A model generated the notes under the pieces. It worked only from the letters and a program-made list of their open reading frames with translations. It did no database searches and had not been told where the DNA came from. Below, piece after piece: positions 11,130 to 23,299 of a DNA stretch of 64,000 nucleotides. Location: contig NW_027506898.1 of assembly GCF_052324685.1 (NCBI RefSeq), forward strand, positions 702,001 through 766,000. Reading direction: 5' to 3'. Within the stretch, counting starts at the first letter, position 1. Each line of letters begins with the position of its first letter. A program made the position numbers and the translations under genes. Source of the DNA: Brachyhypopomus gauderio (lineage: Eukaryota; Chordata; Actinopteri; Gymnotiformes; Hypopomidae).

Positions 11130-12284
11130 TAGGGGTGGGAATCATTTACTATCTTTCGATTCGATTCCGATTTTGGGGGCCACGATTTGATTCAAAATCG
11201 ATTTTCGATTCAAAACGATTTTCGATTCAAAAACTGTTTGATTTATAACTATTTCTGATTCAGTCTATAAAATCTGCATGATCTACTACAGTCTGCTTTG
11301 CAAGACAGAATGACAAATACAGAAAATAAAGTTTCTTTCACATTTAATTAACAAAAATAAAGGGCTTTGGTAAAATGAAATGCTTTTTGTTGTGTTACCA
11401 ACATTTTTGAGCTTCATTTTGCAAGCTGTCAGGGCTGGTTCAGATGCTGTTCCCCCAGCCGTTGCTAGGAGCACCAGAGTCAGTCCCAGACTAAACTGGC
11501 ATAATCAGCAGTGATTCGTCTCAGCGGTTTGTTAGGCTTCTTAAGAAAGCTTGTGGAGATGGATCACTGCTGAATCATTTAGTTATGCTGATACGTTTTC
11601 AGCCAGTCTCTATTTTCTCTGTGGTTGCTTCTCGTTTGAAGGTGTCTCACCACCTCTCTTATGCTTTCTCTTTACTTATTCGAGTATCTATCTCCTGCAT
11701 TGCTTCCTGACCCATCTCAAGTTTTCCCAATCCTGTATTACTTCCTAAATGTTTTGCCTTTATTTTTGGGAAGGGTTTTATTTTGCTGCCGCGTTGCCTG
11801 CTGCCAGTTACTTCCCCTGGCGTCCTTGGTTTCATTTTCACGTTGCAATTATCCACGCTGTTTTTTAGTTACTGTTGTTATTTTGTTTTTCTCCCATCTC
11901 TCTACGGTTGAGTGTTATTTTTCATGTGTTGTTTTTTTGTTTCTATTTACTCGGTGCCCTCACAGTTTTGGTTTCTATTCTTTTGCGTGTTGAGTCTTCC
12001 GCGTTGATTTGTTTGTTCGTTCTGGGTCGCTGTGCGTGTTTCCCTCTCGCTAATACATTTGACAAGTGTCAAACTTAATGCTCTTGCGAGCCACCAAGGG
12101 TCCACCAAGTGCCGGCTCGCAAGTGAGTGTGTCCCAGAACCTGCTGCGTAAAGTCTCGTGTAATTTTGTAATTACGTAACACGAGACTTCACCACGACTT
12201 AGAATTGATTTTGCGACATATAAAATTGATTCTGAATCGTAGTAAATGAGAATCGATTTTCGATATGTGAATGGCACACCTCTA
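11130..12284. mobile_element. hAT-type element with exact 8-bp target duplication
   Basis: The element is flanked by CTTTACAG (11122-11129 and 12285-12292). Termini are TAGGGGTGGGAATC and, at the right, CACACCTCTA. Inner ends share ATCGATTTTCGATT-type repeats. The centre (about 11415-12215) is a different sequence that opens CTGTCAGGGCTGG. It resembles, in places, the gypsy-like LTR at 32052-32811, so an LTR may be nested here, but no closing end or duplication was found. No transposase frame is present. Confidence 0.87.
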
Positions 12285-12299
12285 CTTTACAGTACAATA

Positions 12300-12660
12300 A
12301 AAATGTACTGTTCAAATGCATTTTTTGTAATAAACAATAGATGAGATGAAAACAGAGACCCATCACAAAGTTACGCATCATGTTGTCGTTTTGTTTTGCA
12401 CTTCTTAAGTTGAAGTGTTGCATTTGATCATTGGTGAATAAAAACCTGATTGTATCAATAATTGGAACATACTGATAGGTGTCAGGTGCCAAAACTTGCT
12501 TCAGTTGTCCTTGTTTCTGTAAGGTGTCTACCCTGTGACCAAGAAATATTTATTTTGGCTTAACAAGCTGAAATCCTTCAGAGAAGTACTTATTCATTTT
12601 AAAGGGTGTGTCTATTTCTTCAAACAAGTGTTTGGCACTTTCAAACTCACTCATTAATGA
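12300..12660 (-). pseudogene. Fish multicopy C2H2-family protein, middle fragment
   Basis: Minus-strand frames give IDTPFKMNKYFSEGFQLVKP, an in-frame stop, and then VLAPDTYQYVPIIDTIRFLF. This matches, from memory, a large family of uncharacterised fish proteins that begin with degenerate C2H2 fingers and continue with a segment of this type. It follows the finger fragment at 12947-13135 on the same strand and is cut off by the hAT element at 12284. The stop and missing parts suggest decay. Function unknown. Confidence 0.5.
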
Positions 12661-12946
12661 AAAAAGTTCATTCTCATTAGGTACCCATATACTAGTTAGC
12701 AGTGAGGTTACTGAATCTTGCAAACTATATGGTTATTTCTAACCTCTTTAACACAAGTCACATTCCTTGTTACATCCATTAGTGTCATATTAGATCCAGA
12801 ATACATTTTTGCAACAAATGAGGCTGCACAGTCACTTACAGAGTTTTAAACGCTACAGAAGGCATAGCTGTTTCCTCATTAGCTGGTGTGTCAGAGTCAA
12901 GATAACTGTGAAGATCTCAAATGGCATGTCTGAACATATTGACTGT

Positions 12947-13135
12947 TCACTGTTGGTCTCTGTAAAGATGCTTAGTAAAGGATTTGATACTGTGGTACAT
13001 CCTTGGACAACCATCTTGCCTACAAATGAGAGAGAAGTCCAGTCCCTCTGACAATGCATGTATTTCACGAAGATGCCAAATTGGTTTCTTTACATGTGTG
13101 AATTGTGACTGTCGACATTCGGGGCATGTGTACAT
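12947..13135 (-). pseudogene. C2H2-like finger fragment of fish multicopy family
   Basis: A 62-residue frame starts MYTCPECRQSQFTHVKKPIW and contains two finger-like units. The first is CPEC with HLREIH and the second is C-x4-C with a downstream HL. It opens a few bases downstream of the stop of the preceding minus-strand frame (13146-13275) and is followed at lower coordinates by the 12300-12660 fragment of the same family. Such fingers are the usual N-terminus of this family. Because the frame is short and the next part is broken, I treat it as a remnant rather than an active gene. Confidence 0.5.
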
Positions 13136-13145
13136 TATGCTGTGA

Positions 13146-13812
13146 CTTAATGTACACCTTTGAGCTTAGAAATGAGGTTCAGTACCTTGGCTTTCCTGCT
13201 GGTTGAGATGGGAATGTCATAGATCAAAGAAGGAGAACACAGAGCTAAGTTGAGGTGGATAGGCCAGGTTGCACACCCTAGAGCAGGGGTGGCCAACCCG
13301 CAGCTCGCGAGCCGCATGCGGCTCTTTGCCTGGTTTCATGCGGCTCCCCAGCCGGTCCGCGGGCTCACCTGCACAAACGGGGCGACACACTGCTACATTT
13401 TCGTGGTGCGCGGTTAGTTTAAAAGCCTAGCGAGCTGCTAATACTTTTAAAACCAGCGTAGTGGAAAACACGCATTTGACACGCATTTGACACGCATCTT
13501 CACAGCTAATAATTTACACTCCCCCCCCCCCCCCCCCCCCCCCGCTCAACAATCTACACTCGCCCATGTACGATGTGGCTCTTTGCTATGTGGCTCTTGG
13601 TCTATGACGGGTTGGCCACCCCTGCCCTAGAGCTTCAACAGCTTGTCCACAGCACATGTCAGTCCTTCTTCAAGGGGAATGGTAATTTGGTCATTCTTTT
13701 CAACAATCACGTATTGCCATGAAGCAGCCCTCAGGTTATCAATACAGATTAGCTGTGGCTGATGGGTCTGTGATGAAGAATCATCACAGAGGGAAGCAAT
13801 GCTGCTTCCAGC
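13146..13812 (-). pseudogene. SAMD3-like / fish multicopy gene exon, split by a hAT MITE
   Basis: On the minus strand a good acceptor (CATCTTAG, exon start 13812) opens a frame with LICIDNLRAAWQYVIVEKND and IPLEEGLTCAVDKLLKL. A 341-bp hAT MITE then interrupts at 13624-13284. Beyond it, IYDIPISTSRKAKVLNLISK continues to a stop near 13146, in a different frame. The text resembles fish multicopy proteins that accompany SAMD3-like genes; the assignment is from memory and tentative. It probably belongs with the exon at 16786-17015 on the same strand, with a ZBED hAT inserted between them. Confidence 0.45.
13284..13624. mobile_element. hAT MITE, 341 bp, exact 8-bp target duplication
   Basis: CCCTAGAG lies on both sides (13276-13283 and 13625-13632). 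The ends are perfect inverted repeats CAGGGGTGGCCAACCCG / CGGGTTGGCCACCCCTG. The interior has GCGGCTCTTTG motifs and a run of about 25 C at 13519-13543. It is a non-autonomous hAT derivative with no frame of its own. Confidence 0.95.
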
Positions 13813-14238
13813 CTAAGATGCAAAGAAAAACAAATCTCAATTTAGTATTGCAAAGTATCACATTTAATATTCCTTGACCAGCTACAATGGCCTTTGTTTC
13901 ATTTGGTGTGCTAGAGAAAACACTCATTCTGAGGACTGTAGCCTACCAGGACCAGAGTTTGACACTTCTTTGTTGGATCACAGAGGAGTATACCAAATGT
14001 ATTAAATATTGTTTCAAATACTGTGAGACTTACTGGAACAAAATCAAGAAGGTACTTTATTGCAGACTTCACACAACATCGACTCATCGCGGTTGGTGGC
14101 AGAAGGTGAGTAAGGACTATCAGCATAGTATAGCACTTCTCATCTGAATATGAGAGGAACAGACACGTTCAGAGGAAATTATATGATTATGTGAATTATA
14201 ATTATACAAAATTACTCACTACATGTTCTGAGTTATAT

Positions 14239-16151
14239 TTAAAAATCCATACCCTCAGTCTGGTCTTCCATCTCCTTAATAAGAGATGCAAGGTCACTAT
14301 TCTGCACAACAGCAACTGCTTTCAACTTGGGAATGATGGTAGCCTTTTCAGCACTGATGTAATCTGCATTGAACCTGGGATCCAGGAAAGAAGTGTCCAG
14401 TAGAGACTGTGTTGCAGAATCCTCATACTTCTTCTCCATATAGTCCAGAATTTTGCCCCTTATCTTCTGCAAGAGTCTTTGTCTTCAGCAGCTGAAGAAC
14501 TGGTTGCACATAAGATATGCTCACATAATCTTCTCCAGACAGGGCGTCTGTAAACTCCTGGAGTGGCTTCAGTGCCCTGTTTACTGATTAAGGACCTCTA
14601 TGTCCTGCCATGAAGGAACCAGATGTCGTGTATTTCTGTTCTCTGAGAGAACCTGTGACAGGGCCCGCTGCTGCTCCAGTATTCTTTCCATCATCCACTA
14701 CCTTGTGCCCCATCTTGTTGGGCATTCTGTAATTAGAGAATGTTCTGGCAGGTTCAACTCCCTCTGAGCTTTCTTCAGTGCTTCCTTCTTTTTCCAACTG
14801 TGTGAGAAACGTCCAACCAGCTTTTTACACATTCCTCTAGCACAATCAATGCGACTGTCACTTTTAACTGCATTTTCTGTGGGGGAAAAAAGCCCCCCAC
14901 ATTATTTTGAAGCTGAATAAAATTAAAGTGATTTAAAACAGGTAAATATGATTTATTTACACCCCCCCCCCCCCCGCCCTGTGACGTTGTCCCCCACCCC
15001 CCTAAGCAAAATACCTTCCCGTGGCTATGCAAATGACTATATAAAATTGCTAGGAAAATGGTTGAAATTAAAATGAACACTTACCAATGGCAAGGTGGAG
15101 TCTGTGTCCAAAACACTGAAGTCTAGGCCAGTCAATCAATTCTGTGGCTTTGATAATATTTGTTGAGTTATCCGTGGTAACACAAACTAGGCACTCTTCG
15201 CGCAAACTCCAGCTCGTCAAAGCATTTGCAAGCCCAGAGCTATGTTTTCCCCAGCTAGACTTTTTTTCAAGGAGTGGCCAAAGGGTGACCAAGGCTTTAT
15301 CAGAGGGGTCCATATACAAATGATGAACTAAATGAAACACATTTTCTCGTAAAATGACCCTTTCCAGTGGGGTGGCACTAGGGGTGGCAAGGACTCTGTT
15401 GGGGGTGGCAATTGCCACCCCTGCCCCCCTTTGGCTCCACTACTGGTTTTCCCCACTGTGTTCTTCAGGAAAATAGGATGTTTGCAAACATCGACTTTTC
15501 AGTTCAAAGTCCTGGTTAATGAAGTGAACCGTCAAGCTCACGTAGGGCTCCGTTGTTCTGCTGGACCACAGATCCATTGTACACACAAAGAATCCAATTT
15601 GCTTCAGTTCGGACTGTACACTTCTAATGCATTGAGCATACATCTCTGGTACGGCAACATGCCGTAAAGCCTTCGTGACGAAATCTTGTATTATTTATCC
15701 ACCTTGTTTAGTAAGTGCACAAAGCCTTCTTTGCTAACCGTTTTAAATGGCACCATATCTTTAGCCAAGTAGTATGTGATTGCATCGGTTATTTCTTTGT
15801 GACGCCGTGAGCCTAGGTCATATGGAGTTATGCTTTCGAACATTTGAGCGATGGATTTTTGTTTTACACCTAGAGCTGCATCGTGACAAGAGGTAGATCA
15901 AACCGTGCTTTCAGAGTTTTTGGTGTACACTCCTCATACAGTTGTTTGTGGTTGTGTTTTAAGTGATGGTAAAGGTTTGTCGTGTTCCCCGTGACTGTAG
16001 CCACAACGGCTCGACATTCTTTGCACAAAACCTTGGATTGAGCATGGTCATTTTGACTAAAACCAAAGTATTCCCTTTTTGGAACCAATTCATCCTCGTG
16101 TACGTCTTCGCTTCTCGAAAAGTTTTTGGCACTTGCCCTGGCTGTGCTCAT
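14239..16151 (-). pseudogene. ZBED-type hAT transposase, degenerate
   Basis: The minus strand carries the order expected for a BED-finger hAT transposase. The BED finger (15870-16151) has CKEC and HHLKHNH. A piece with DMVPFKTVSKEGF lies at about 15700-15760. The segment FFVCTMDLWSSRT (15440-15643) follows, then the core VCVTTDNSTNIIKA and LQCFGHRLHLAIGK (15068-15270). A charged C-terminal part at 14239-14472 contains LDTSFLDPRFNADY. Frameshifts and stops break it. Two later insertions interrupt it: a hAT-ended piece at about 15365-15447 and a poly(C)-bearing piece at about 14870-15015. The outer ends of the element were not resolved. The gene product would have moved its own element; it is dead here. 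Confidence 0.87.
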
Positions 16152-16304
16152 TTTTTTTCCGGACTAAGAAATCACGTGTCTGATGAGCATGTTCACCTCG
16201 CTCTGCCTCTTGCCTACTTGCGTCACATGATCATAGTCTGCAGCGCGAAGAGCTTCCTCTATAGCTGGACGCGGATAATGCACGCAGGTGATGCAATTTG
16301 AGTT

Positions 16305-16780
16305 TGCTGTTATTCAAGGCGTTATCGTGGCTCTTTCGATGTGTTTATCGTGAAACCTCATATCGTGGTAACGATAGTCCTAGTAGCTTCCCACCTTCTT
16401 AAGAACAAGTCTCCCTTTCCTTCATGCATTTTACCAAACTCTCAAGCTTTCAAAAAAGAAAAATTGCAAGGTATACAATAAAGAAATAAGTCCAATATCT
16501 TTAATTGGTGTAGTCCTGTCACTCTTATTTGATGTTAACATATTTTAGTAAAATGTTTCAGTCTATAACATACAGGTGGCCAACTGAGTTCCTCGTGTTT
16601 AGCTGGGTTGTGTAATATAATAACCCCACTAATGTTATCAATTTAAGAATGCTATTATCATGTCAATGATAGACTTGTTCTTCACATTGCATCCAGCCAT
16701 AAACTGGTAAGGAACTTGAGTGAATGAGCATTTAAAAGTAAGGAGATAAATATAGCGATACTTCATAGTGCAAAATGTTA
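16305..16780. other. Non-coding stretch next to the ZBED hAT
   Basis: The start (16310-16400) has repeated ATCGTG/CACGAT motifs that could be the subterminal part of the ZBED hAT. The rest is AT-rich sequence without a recognisable feature. Confidence 0.35.
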
Positions 16781-16785
16781 CCTAC

Positions 16786-17015
16786 CAGAGTTGGCATATC
16801 CAAGAATTGTGGGTATTCCTGGAACAGTTCAGACAGGGTGGGGGAATGTTTGGCTATCCACGATTTGCGCCAGGTGAATGTTTTCTGCATTGCTGCTTTG
16901 ACTGATGAAATGTTGTCTGCAGATGCCCGGAGCCTTTTCATCAGGTTGATCCACTCAGTTGTCCCACTTCCACATCTATTGCTACTGACACTAGAGGTAG
17001 TCTTGAAGCTACTTT
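16786..17015 (-). CDS. SAMD3-like (fish multicopy) internal exon, possible remnant
   Basis: A 230-nt minus-strand exon lies between an acceptor at 17016-17017 (TTAAAG) and a donor (CTCTG|GTAGGT, exon end 16786). It encodes TTEWINLMKRLRASADNISS, then MQKTFTWRKSWIAKHSPTLS, and ends FLDMPTL. The block resembles the KTFALRR...WPALF region of fish SAMD3-like proteins, with the familiar break after FLDxP. The frame is open and the splice sites look usable. Nearby parts of the same family at 12.3-13.8 kb are broken, however, so this may be an orphan exon. Cellular role unknown. Confidence 0.5.
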
Positions 17016-17307
17016 CTTTAAGCATTTAAAAGTTATTCAATGTAATTAAATAAATATTTAAGAAACTGAAACTTGAAGACCAATTTTACTAGTAACTGAA
17101 TTAAAACAGAAACATGTAAATAGATAAATAGATAAGACAATCACATAAAGAAAGCCAGCTGCATGTTCAAAAGTATGTTTTAAGGGTAGGTTTGGCAACT
17201 GTTTATTAAAAAAAAAACAAAGTTATTTGATCCTTTGCTTAACCTTATATTTAAAGATATGAAGGTCAACTCTGCACAACTTACAACTGAGAACCAAAGC
17301 ATATACA

Positions 17308-17560
17308 CAGTGGTGTGAAAAAGTGTTTGCCCCCTTCCTGATTTTTTCCATGTTTGTCACGCTTAAATGTTTCGGAACATCAAACCAATTTAAATATTAG
17401 TCAAAGACAACACAGGTAAACACAAAATGCTATTTTTAAATGAAGATGTTTATTATTAAGGGAGAAAAAAATCCAAACCTACATGGCCCTGTGTGAAAAA
17501 GTGATTGCCTTTGGGTGTGATGCCAATGGCCTGGAGATGGTTGCAGAGAGTATGTTTTCA
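17308..17560. mobile_element. Tc1-like terminal fragment (IR/DR)
   Basis: CAGTGGTGTGAAAAAGTGTT opens the piece and a second copy of the motif (GTGTGAAAAAGTGATTGCC) lies near 17490. This is the outer/inner direct repeat arrangement of a Tc1 inverted repeat. The element stops where the R1 repeat begins, so only one end is left. Confidence 0.75.
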
Positions 17561-17563
17561 GGG

Positions 17564-17735
17564 TTGCCAACTCTCAGGCATTGAGCGTGAGACACACGCA
17601 TTTGACCGTTTTCACACGCTCTCACACCACACTTCCGATATCTCACGCCGAAAAAAAAATCTAGTTTCTTTACCTCTGATCCACATCTATGATTCAATGA
17701 GTTACTAGTTCGCTCTGGCGCCAACCATATAATAT
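17564..17735 (+). repeat. Dispersed repeat family R1, copy c
   Basis: It carries GTTGCCAACTCTCAGGCATT, GAGCGTGAGACACACGCATT and ATCTAGTTTCTTTACCTCTG, closely matching the copy at 35106. It is followed by AATTTGTGTCCATT and a C-rich tract (17790-17825). Confidence 0.85.
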
Positions 17736-18237
17736 AATACATATAATACTTAATTTGTGTCCATTTTTTCTTTATTTGTGTCCATTGTGCCCCCCCCCCC
17801 CCCCCGCCCCCCCCCACCCCCCCCCAAAAGCCTGTGTTTTTAGTGCATTGTAAACTGGGGTGCCTTAAAATTTTGCATGCATTTAAAGGGTGCCACAACT
17901 GAAAAAAGGTTGAGAAACACTAATCTAAAGGGTAATATGCATGAACATTTGCATAGATTTTAGTGAAAATAAGTAAAAAAAATAAAACAAGTAGATATTG
18001 AACCTTTCTAAAACCACACGTAAAGCCATTCGAAAAGTTTAGCGTTTCACCAATGAGTTTCTGTTGATAGTTCTACATCATAACATACCATTACAAGTTT
18101 CTTCATTTAGTACTGTGGTCGTCACCATATGCCTTTTAAGAGATTAAAATAGTCAGATAAAGAAACATAGCACACAGTTCAATATTGGAGGTCTGAAAGT
18201 GTCACCATGGCTTTGAGGTCTACAATTTTTAAATATC

Positions 18238-19004
18238 TGTCATGTCCAGCCCCTCCCTCCGCCCTGGTCCTGCCTAGTTTCCCCGTTCCCATGGGTTCTC
18301 CCTCTCTGTCACGCCCGTCTTTAGTGCCCGCACCTGAGTCTCGTTGCACTCCCCTGTTTCAGTGTATATAATCCCCGTGGTGTTTCACTCCTGTGTTGGT
18401 CATTGTTTGTACGTGAGTCCCTCTGTGGTTTCCCTGCTCATTCCTATTTTCTGCTACTCGTTTCCCTGCTCAATATCTCTGCATTGTCTCTGCTGATTTA
18501 TAGATGTTTATATGTTGTCTCTTTGCCCTGCCTCCCCGCTCTGCACAATCTGTCCTAGTTTTAAAGTTGTATTGTTTGTCGGTTTCCCCTTCTCCTAGGT
18601 ATATCCCTAGTTTTGTTGGTATCGTCTAGTTTAGTATTTCGTCTGTAACCTTGCCCTATTAGTTATCTCTCTTCCCCCGTTAATCGCTGCTTCCCTCTCT
18701 GTTACTCCATTACATTTTCTTAGTGCGTTGTGTACGTGTTTTTCCTAGTTGCCTTGCCTTCCCGGTTCAGAGTTTTGTTTCTGTATCTTGTTTTTCCTGT
18801 AGGCACTCTCTTTCAGTTTATTGTTAGCTCATGTTTAGTTCTGTTTCTTAGAAGTTCTGTTTGCCATCTGGTCGTTTGTATGTTTTCCGCTATGTGTATT
18901 CTAGTGTGCTTTGGTGTTGTTGCATGTTTTAGTTTGTGTCTTCTTTCCTTTAATAAAAAGCTTAACTTGCATTTGCGTCACGCCCCTCCTGCTAAAATGT
19001 TACA
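18238..19004 (+). mobile_element. Solo LTR, 767 bp (Ty3/gypsy-like)
   Basis: It begins TGTCATGTCC and ends AAATGTTACA. The exact 5-bp duplication ATATC flanks it (18233-18237 and 19005-19009). TATATAATCC near 18365 is a likely TATA region and AATAAA near 18951 a polyadenylation signal. No internal region remains, so it arose by LTR-LTR recombination. Confidence 0.94.
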
Positions 19005-19335
19005 ATATCCTTCTTTCAAAAAGGTGGATGATGTCATAACATACTGCCATCGTTATTAATGATCAAAGTGCAGTAAAAAAAAATGGAAATCTCTTAAGTT
19101 GACACATTAACAAAAATAAATAATTGTGGTCTACTGGCCAATAGCAGTCAATTTGGTTGTCAACAAGTGAGTATGAGAATGAGAACCACTACTCCAACAA
19201 TGATTGGAGTAAACTAAACCCCAAACTGCTCTATGAATGCTGTAACAATTCTATGGATGGGTAAATGCAGAGAACACATACAGGATATCTACAGCTCAGT
19301 GCAGTACGTGCAGCAACAAAAAAAAGAGGGAGGCC

Positions 19336-19336
19336 T

Positions 19337-19412
<76 letters not shown>
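19336..19412. repeat. (GT)n(AT)n microsatellite
   Basis: About 14 GT units run directly into about 22 AT units. Confidence 0.98.
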
Positions 19413-19413
<1 letters not shown>

Positions 19414-19937
19414 AACAGGGTCTCTGGAGAATGCAAGAACAGGCTGAAGTGGCAAGTAATTCAAGTAGATTTCATGTCTCTGTAAACAGATTTGACTAAT
19501 TTTAAACTGACCAAGCATCAGTCTAATCTCCATGGAATAACAGAGTCCATGAGGTATTTATAAACATATTTAACTTTTTTGACTGACAGAACAACAGTCT
19601 AATGTCAATGAAATAACAGTGTCCTTGAGGTTAACACTTGTACTGTATGAACCAGGGAAACTGTGTGTTGTAGTAACCTTGTTCTGACTAATCGTGTTGG
19701 CGACTAAAATAACAGAGACGTCATTCAGTTTCAAACTGTTTACTGAAATAAACTTTATATATTCCCGAATAAACTGACCTACAGTCTCGTTTAAACTATT
19801 ATCATATCTGACACATGAACTGTTCATCTCAACACCAATTTGTGAATTAACTTTAATATTAATTAATATTGCTTTAACTATTACCTTTACATCACGTGTT
19901 CTCAACAAACCTAAGTTGGACACTTTTGGTTTTGGCT

Positions 19938-20647
19938 TGGGTTACTTTTGTTCCTTGGGATTCCTCCCTCCCAGTCTGGCGCATAACGAAGCCACTTCTT
20001 CGTTATAATTTCGAATGAAGTCCTTGTCAGTTAGCTTTGGGTCAAACTGCTGAGCAGCAGCTGAAAGACACCAAAGAGGAAGAGTGAGGAAGATAGTGTA
20101 AATTTTTAAACATTTTTATTGAACTGTAAAGATGAGCAAGTGCCTAGTTTGACTCCATCTAGACAATGTATCAATGCACCTATAATTCTTACCAATAACA
20201 TGGTCATTTGTTTATTTCTTATAGCTTGCACTTTCACAATCACTTTATTCATCTATTTTTTTATTATTATTATTTTTTTTAGTTTTTGCATTTCATACAA
20301 AAGAGGCAAGAAAGACCAGATGCAATACATTTTAGGAATTCGATTAGAATTCTTTAATATATGTCACAATAAGAGCATAATTATATTCTGAAACATGAGC
20401 AGTCATGCCCTTATTTCCCAAACTTAACCTATAAAATAATTTGCAGGGTAGGAAGCTCACCAAATATGCAGTGTTGTAGTGTTGTCTCCTTGAATGGCTT
20501 CTTGCTTTCTGAACTGCGCTTGTCTTTCTTTTCAGCCCAGTTGAACCGACTGGCCAGGTTTTTGGTCATAACAATTGCCAATATCCGTCTTATCAGGTGA
20601 TCTGAATTGGTGTCTCCAACCAAAGCCAGGCGAGCAATCAAAATCAA
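19938..20647 (-). pseudogene. DUF4806-like fragment, broken
   Basis: The 20429-20647 frame includes SDHLIRRILAIVMTKNLASR followed by FNW. This resembles the core of DUF4806 domains, which end in a tryptophan-rich motif. About 400 bp downstream, a minus-strand piece near 19990-20010 reads KKWLRYAPDWEGG in one frame, like the end of that domain, but a stop lies just upstream in frame. A usable acceptor (GTCTTTCAG) precedes it. The spacing and the stop point to a decayed multi-exon copy. DUF4806 proteins are uncharacterised and multicopy in fish. Confidence 0.45.
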
Positions 20648-20719
20648 AGAGAAGAAAATGAAAGCACTGCACTACAAACATGATATCATTTATTTTAGAA
20701 ACACAGAGCAACAAACTAG

Positions 20720-21490
20720 TTTTTACACTTTATCTATGCACTGGTAACCCAGCCCAGTGTTCATTCATGTGAGTCGTTTAATTTAAACATATTAACCCCC
20801 ATGATCCCAATTTTAGTCATATAAACAAACAATATACAGCATTTGAAAATTTTCAAAACATTTCATAACTTGTAGATAAGAACTTGTGCTCAAGTACCTA
20901 CAGAGTTAAACAATTTTTTCCATTGAGGAAAAACGAGCAAGACCAAAACTGAAATGATCTACATTTGATAAATTAATGCAGTTCAGTCTGTCAAATAAAT
21001 TACTAATACAATTGTATTTGTGGTCTTTGACATCATTGATAAGTGATATAAAAAAAACTATTGATAATCAAACTTTGACAGCTTTCTTTAATTAATTCAA
21101 AACACAATACTTGTACTTTTTACTTTCAGTACTTGAGTAATACATTTTAGAATAAACTACTTACAATACTTAAGTAGAAGTACAGAAGTATTCAGCATTT
21201 TTGTACTTAAGTTTTTAAAGAACACCAACTTCTACTCAAGTCAATTTTTTGATAGAGTACTTGTATTTTACTCAAGGATGGGTCAAGTAATACTTTATAC
21301 AACACTGCTTCTGACACAGTACATGTGTAGAAAAAAAAATGACACATTGGTTCTTAGAGTGCACAGTATCCATTGGAAATTTATAAAAATTGGTAAATTG
21401 AATGTTGAGATGATTTAAATGTATACAAAATATTATTCATAGGACTTGGTTAAGCATAGAAATACAAAGAGCTGATGAGTTTGCACTTAT
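20720..21490. other. Non-coding, with an ACTTAAGTA-type repeat
   Basis: From about 21105 to 21310 the sequence is full of GTACTTAAGT/ACTTGAGTAA motifs. These are typical of the fish DNA-transposon family represented more completely at 49443-50413. No gene is seen. Confidence 0.45.
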
Positions 21491-21499
21491 AGTGTAGGG

Positions 21500-22218
21500 C
21501 AGGGGTGCCCACAACTTTTCAGCTTGTGAGCTACTTATAAGATGACCAAGTCAAAATGATCTACCTAAAATAAAAATGCTAAACAAATGTATTTCTTCTA
21601 TATTATGATATTTAATATATATTATTTAATATTGTGTATTCTTTCTTTCCTTTTCTCCTTTTAGGATAAAGTATTTTATTTATTTATATTTATATATTAA
21701 GTATTTTAAAGTACCGCTAATTGTAGCGAGAAGCACTCGCAGTCCGCAATATCCTCTCAAAGTTGCAGGGTCAAATCCTCGGCCATGGCTTCAGAGCGCT
21801 GTGTGACTATTCCTCAATAGCTGAAAAGCTTGATTAAAAACAAATCTGAAATATTATCTTCAAAGTCTCAGCAACTTCAACAAATGCCTCTTTTATCATC
21901 TCTCCATTTTGAAAGGACTTCTTGTGCTTAACAATTAAGTGACTCATGACTCAACCAAAATGATGCTTCCTTAGCTTTTGTGGTCATATGTGAGAAAAAT
22001 AACTGCTGTTCGGACAACTGGGATGTTAGTTTTTTCACCTTTCTCCTTCTCAGCTCGCTTTTCGGAGGAAAGTCAATGATGAACAGTCCAAAAATGCCAC
22101 TCCACATTTCCCTTGTTTGGAATAGCAACGGCACACTGACAGATGAGGCAAACGCACTTAGATTCTGTATGAAGTGGCTGGTCTTAGGCTTCTTACTCGG
22201 ACCAGCTACGGCACTCAT
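21500..22218 (-). pseudogene. hAT transposase fragment, GTF2IRD2/ZBED-like
   Basis: A minus-strand frame at 21928-22218 contains DFPPKSELRRRKVKKLTSQL and EQQLFFS. After a frameshift near 21945 it continues with LIVKHKKSFQNGEMIKEAFV. This is the N-terminal part of hAT transposases related to the domesticated GTF2IRD2 tail. CAGGGGTGCCCAC at 21500 is a typical hAT terminus on the far side. The catalytic core is missing. The opposite end was not found. Confidence 0.8.
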
Positions 22219-22439
22219 TTTTATACCCTTTGTTGTAGTTTAAATAACTTGTAGGCTAGCAACAGCAAGGTAACTATACAAGTTAGCGCGATTTAACACA
22301 CGTGTAGGTTGTCAGTTTAGACGTCAGATTGGCTACCCTGTATGTCAATCAAAAGACAACCGTCAGTGCAGATGGATGATAGCCTGTCATTTGCGATCTA
22401 CCCTCACTTCCTTCTGTGTAACTGTGGTGAACATCCCAT

Positions 22440-23290
22440 ATTTTCATTCTGAAAGGAAATGGGGTCCCCCCATTTCACTTCGGAATTAACTTGTAAACAG
22501 CAGAAAAAAAATCCAGTTTTAGATATAGAAGTATCGTTAGCGTGGAACTGTTAGCAATTATTAGCAAGCTTGCTAGATGAGTAGTTAATTTAGCTAACCG
22601 ATTAAACGATTAGCCTGTTAGGTCATAACGTTTGATAGATTATACCCCCCTTATTTGACCTCAATATTAGTTAAAATATAAGAAATAAATCCAATGTTTA
22701 CATATAAAAGTATTGTTAGTGTGAAACTATGCACTGATTAGCAAGCTAGCTAGAGGAGTAGCTAACGTAGCTTACATTTTCAGGGTGATATTGGTGGTGG
22801 GTTCAGTGTCGTATTTTTTCATGGGGAAAAAATCCCAGGGAGTTCTCCTACCCACCACCAATTATTATCATATCACCTTCCTAAGTGTTCACATATATTG
22901 TACAAGCAAATACATTTTCTGCTCTCCTAGAATTTATTGCCATTATTACTAATATTATACATGGCAGCTGAAACTTGTTTCACCTCCTGCAACTATAGAT
23001 GCAGTTTGTACCTGCGTCTGAAATGTCCAGTTTTCTGGAAACCCTGTGTACATGTGTATGTCACTCCAACAATGAATACCTCTACAAACATACATGCATA
23101 TGCATACAGACATACACACCAGTCAAACGTTTGGACACACCTACTCTGTTTATTTTTAGTATTGTTTACATTATAAAACGGGGAAGATGCCAAACCAATG
23201 AAAGAAGGTGTGGATAGGCAAACTGGGGAGTGTAGAAACCAAAGCAACAATGAACAAACCGAAAGGGGCAGGGCAAACGTGAAAAGAAAT
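22440..23290. other. Non-coding stretch
   Basis: No exon or element ends were recognised. The words TTAGCAAGCTNGCTAGA and GTATCGTTAGCGTG recur at about 22530-22760 in two imperfect copies (about 22500-22600 and 22675-22765), a diverged tandem duplication. Confidence 0.4.
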
Positions 23291-23299
23291 AATAATTAA

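Noticed and set aside
11661..12078. Hydrophobic frames in the centre of the 11130-12284 element
   Set aside because: They are pyrimidine-rich LTR-like sequence with no conserved motif.
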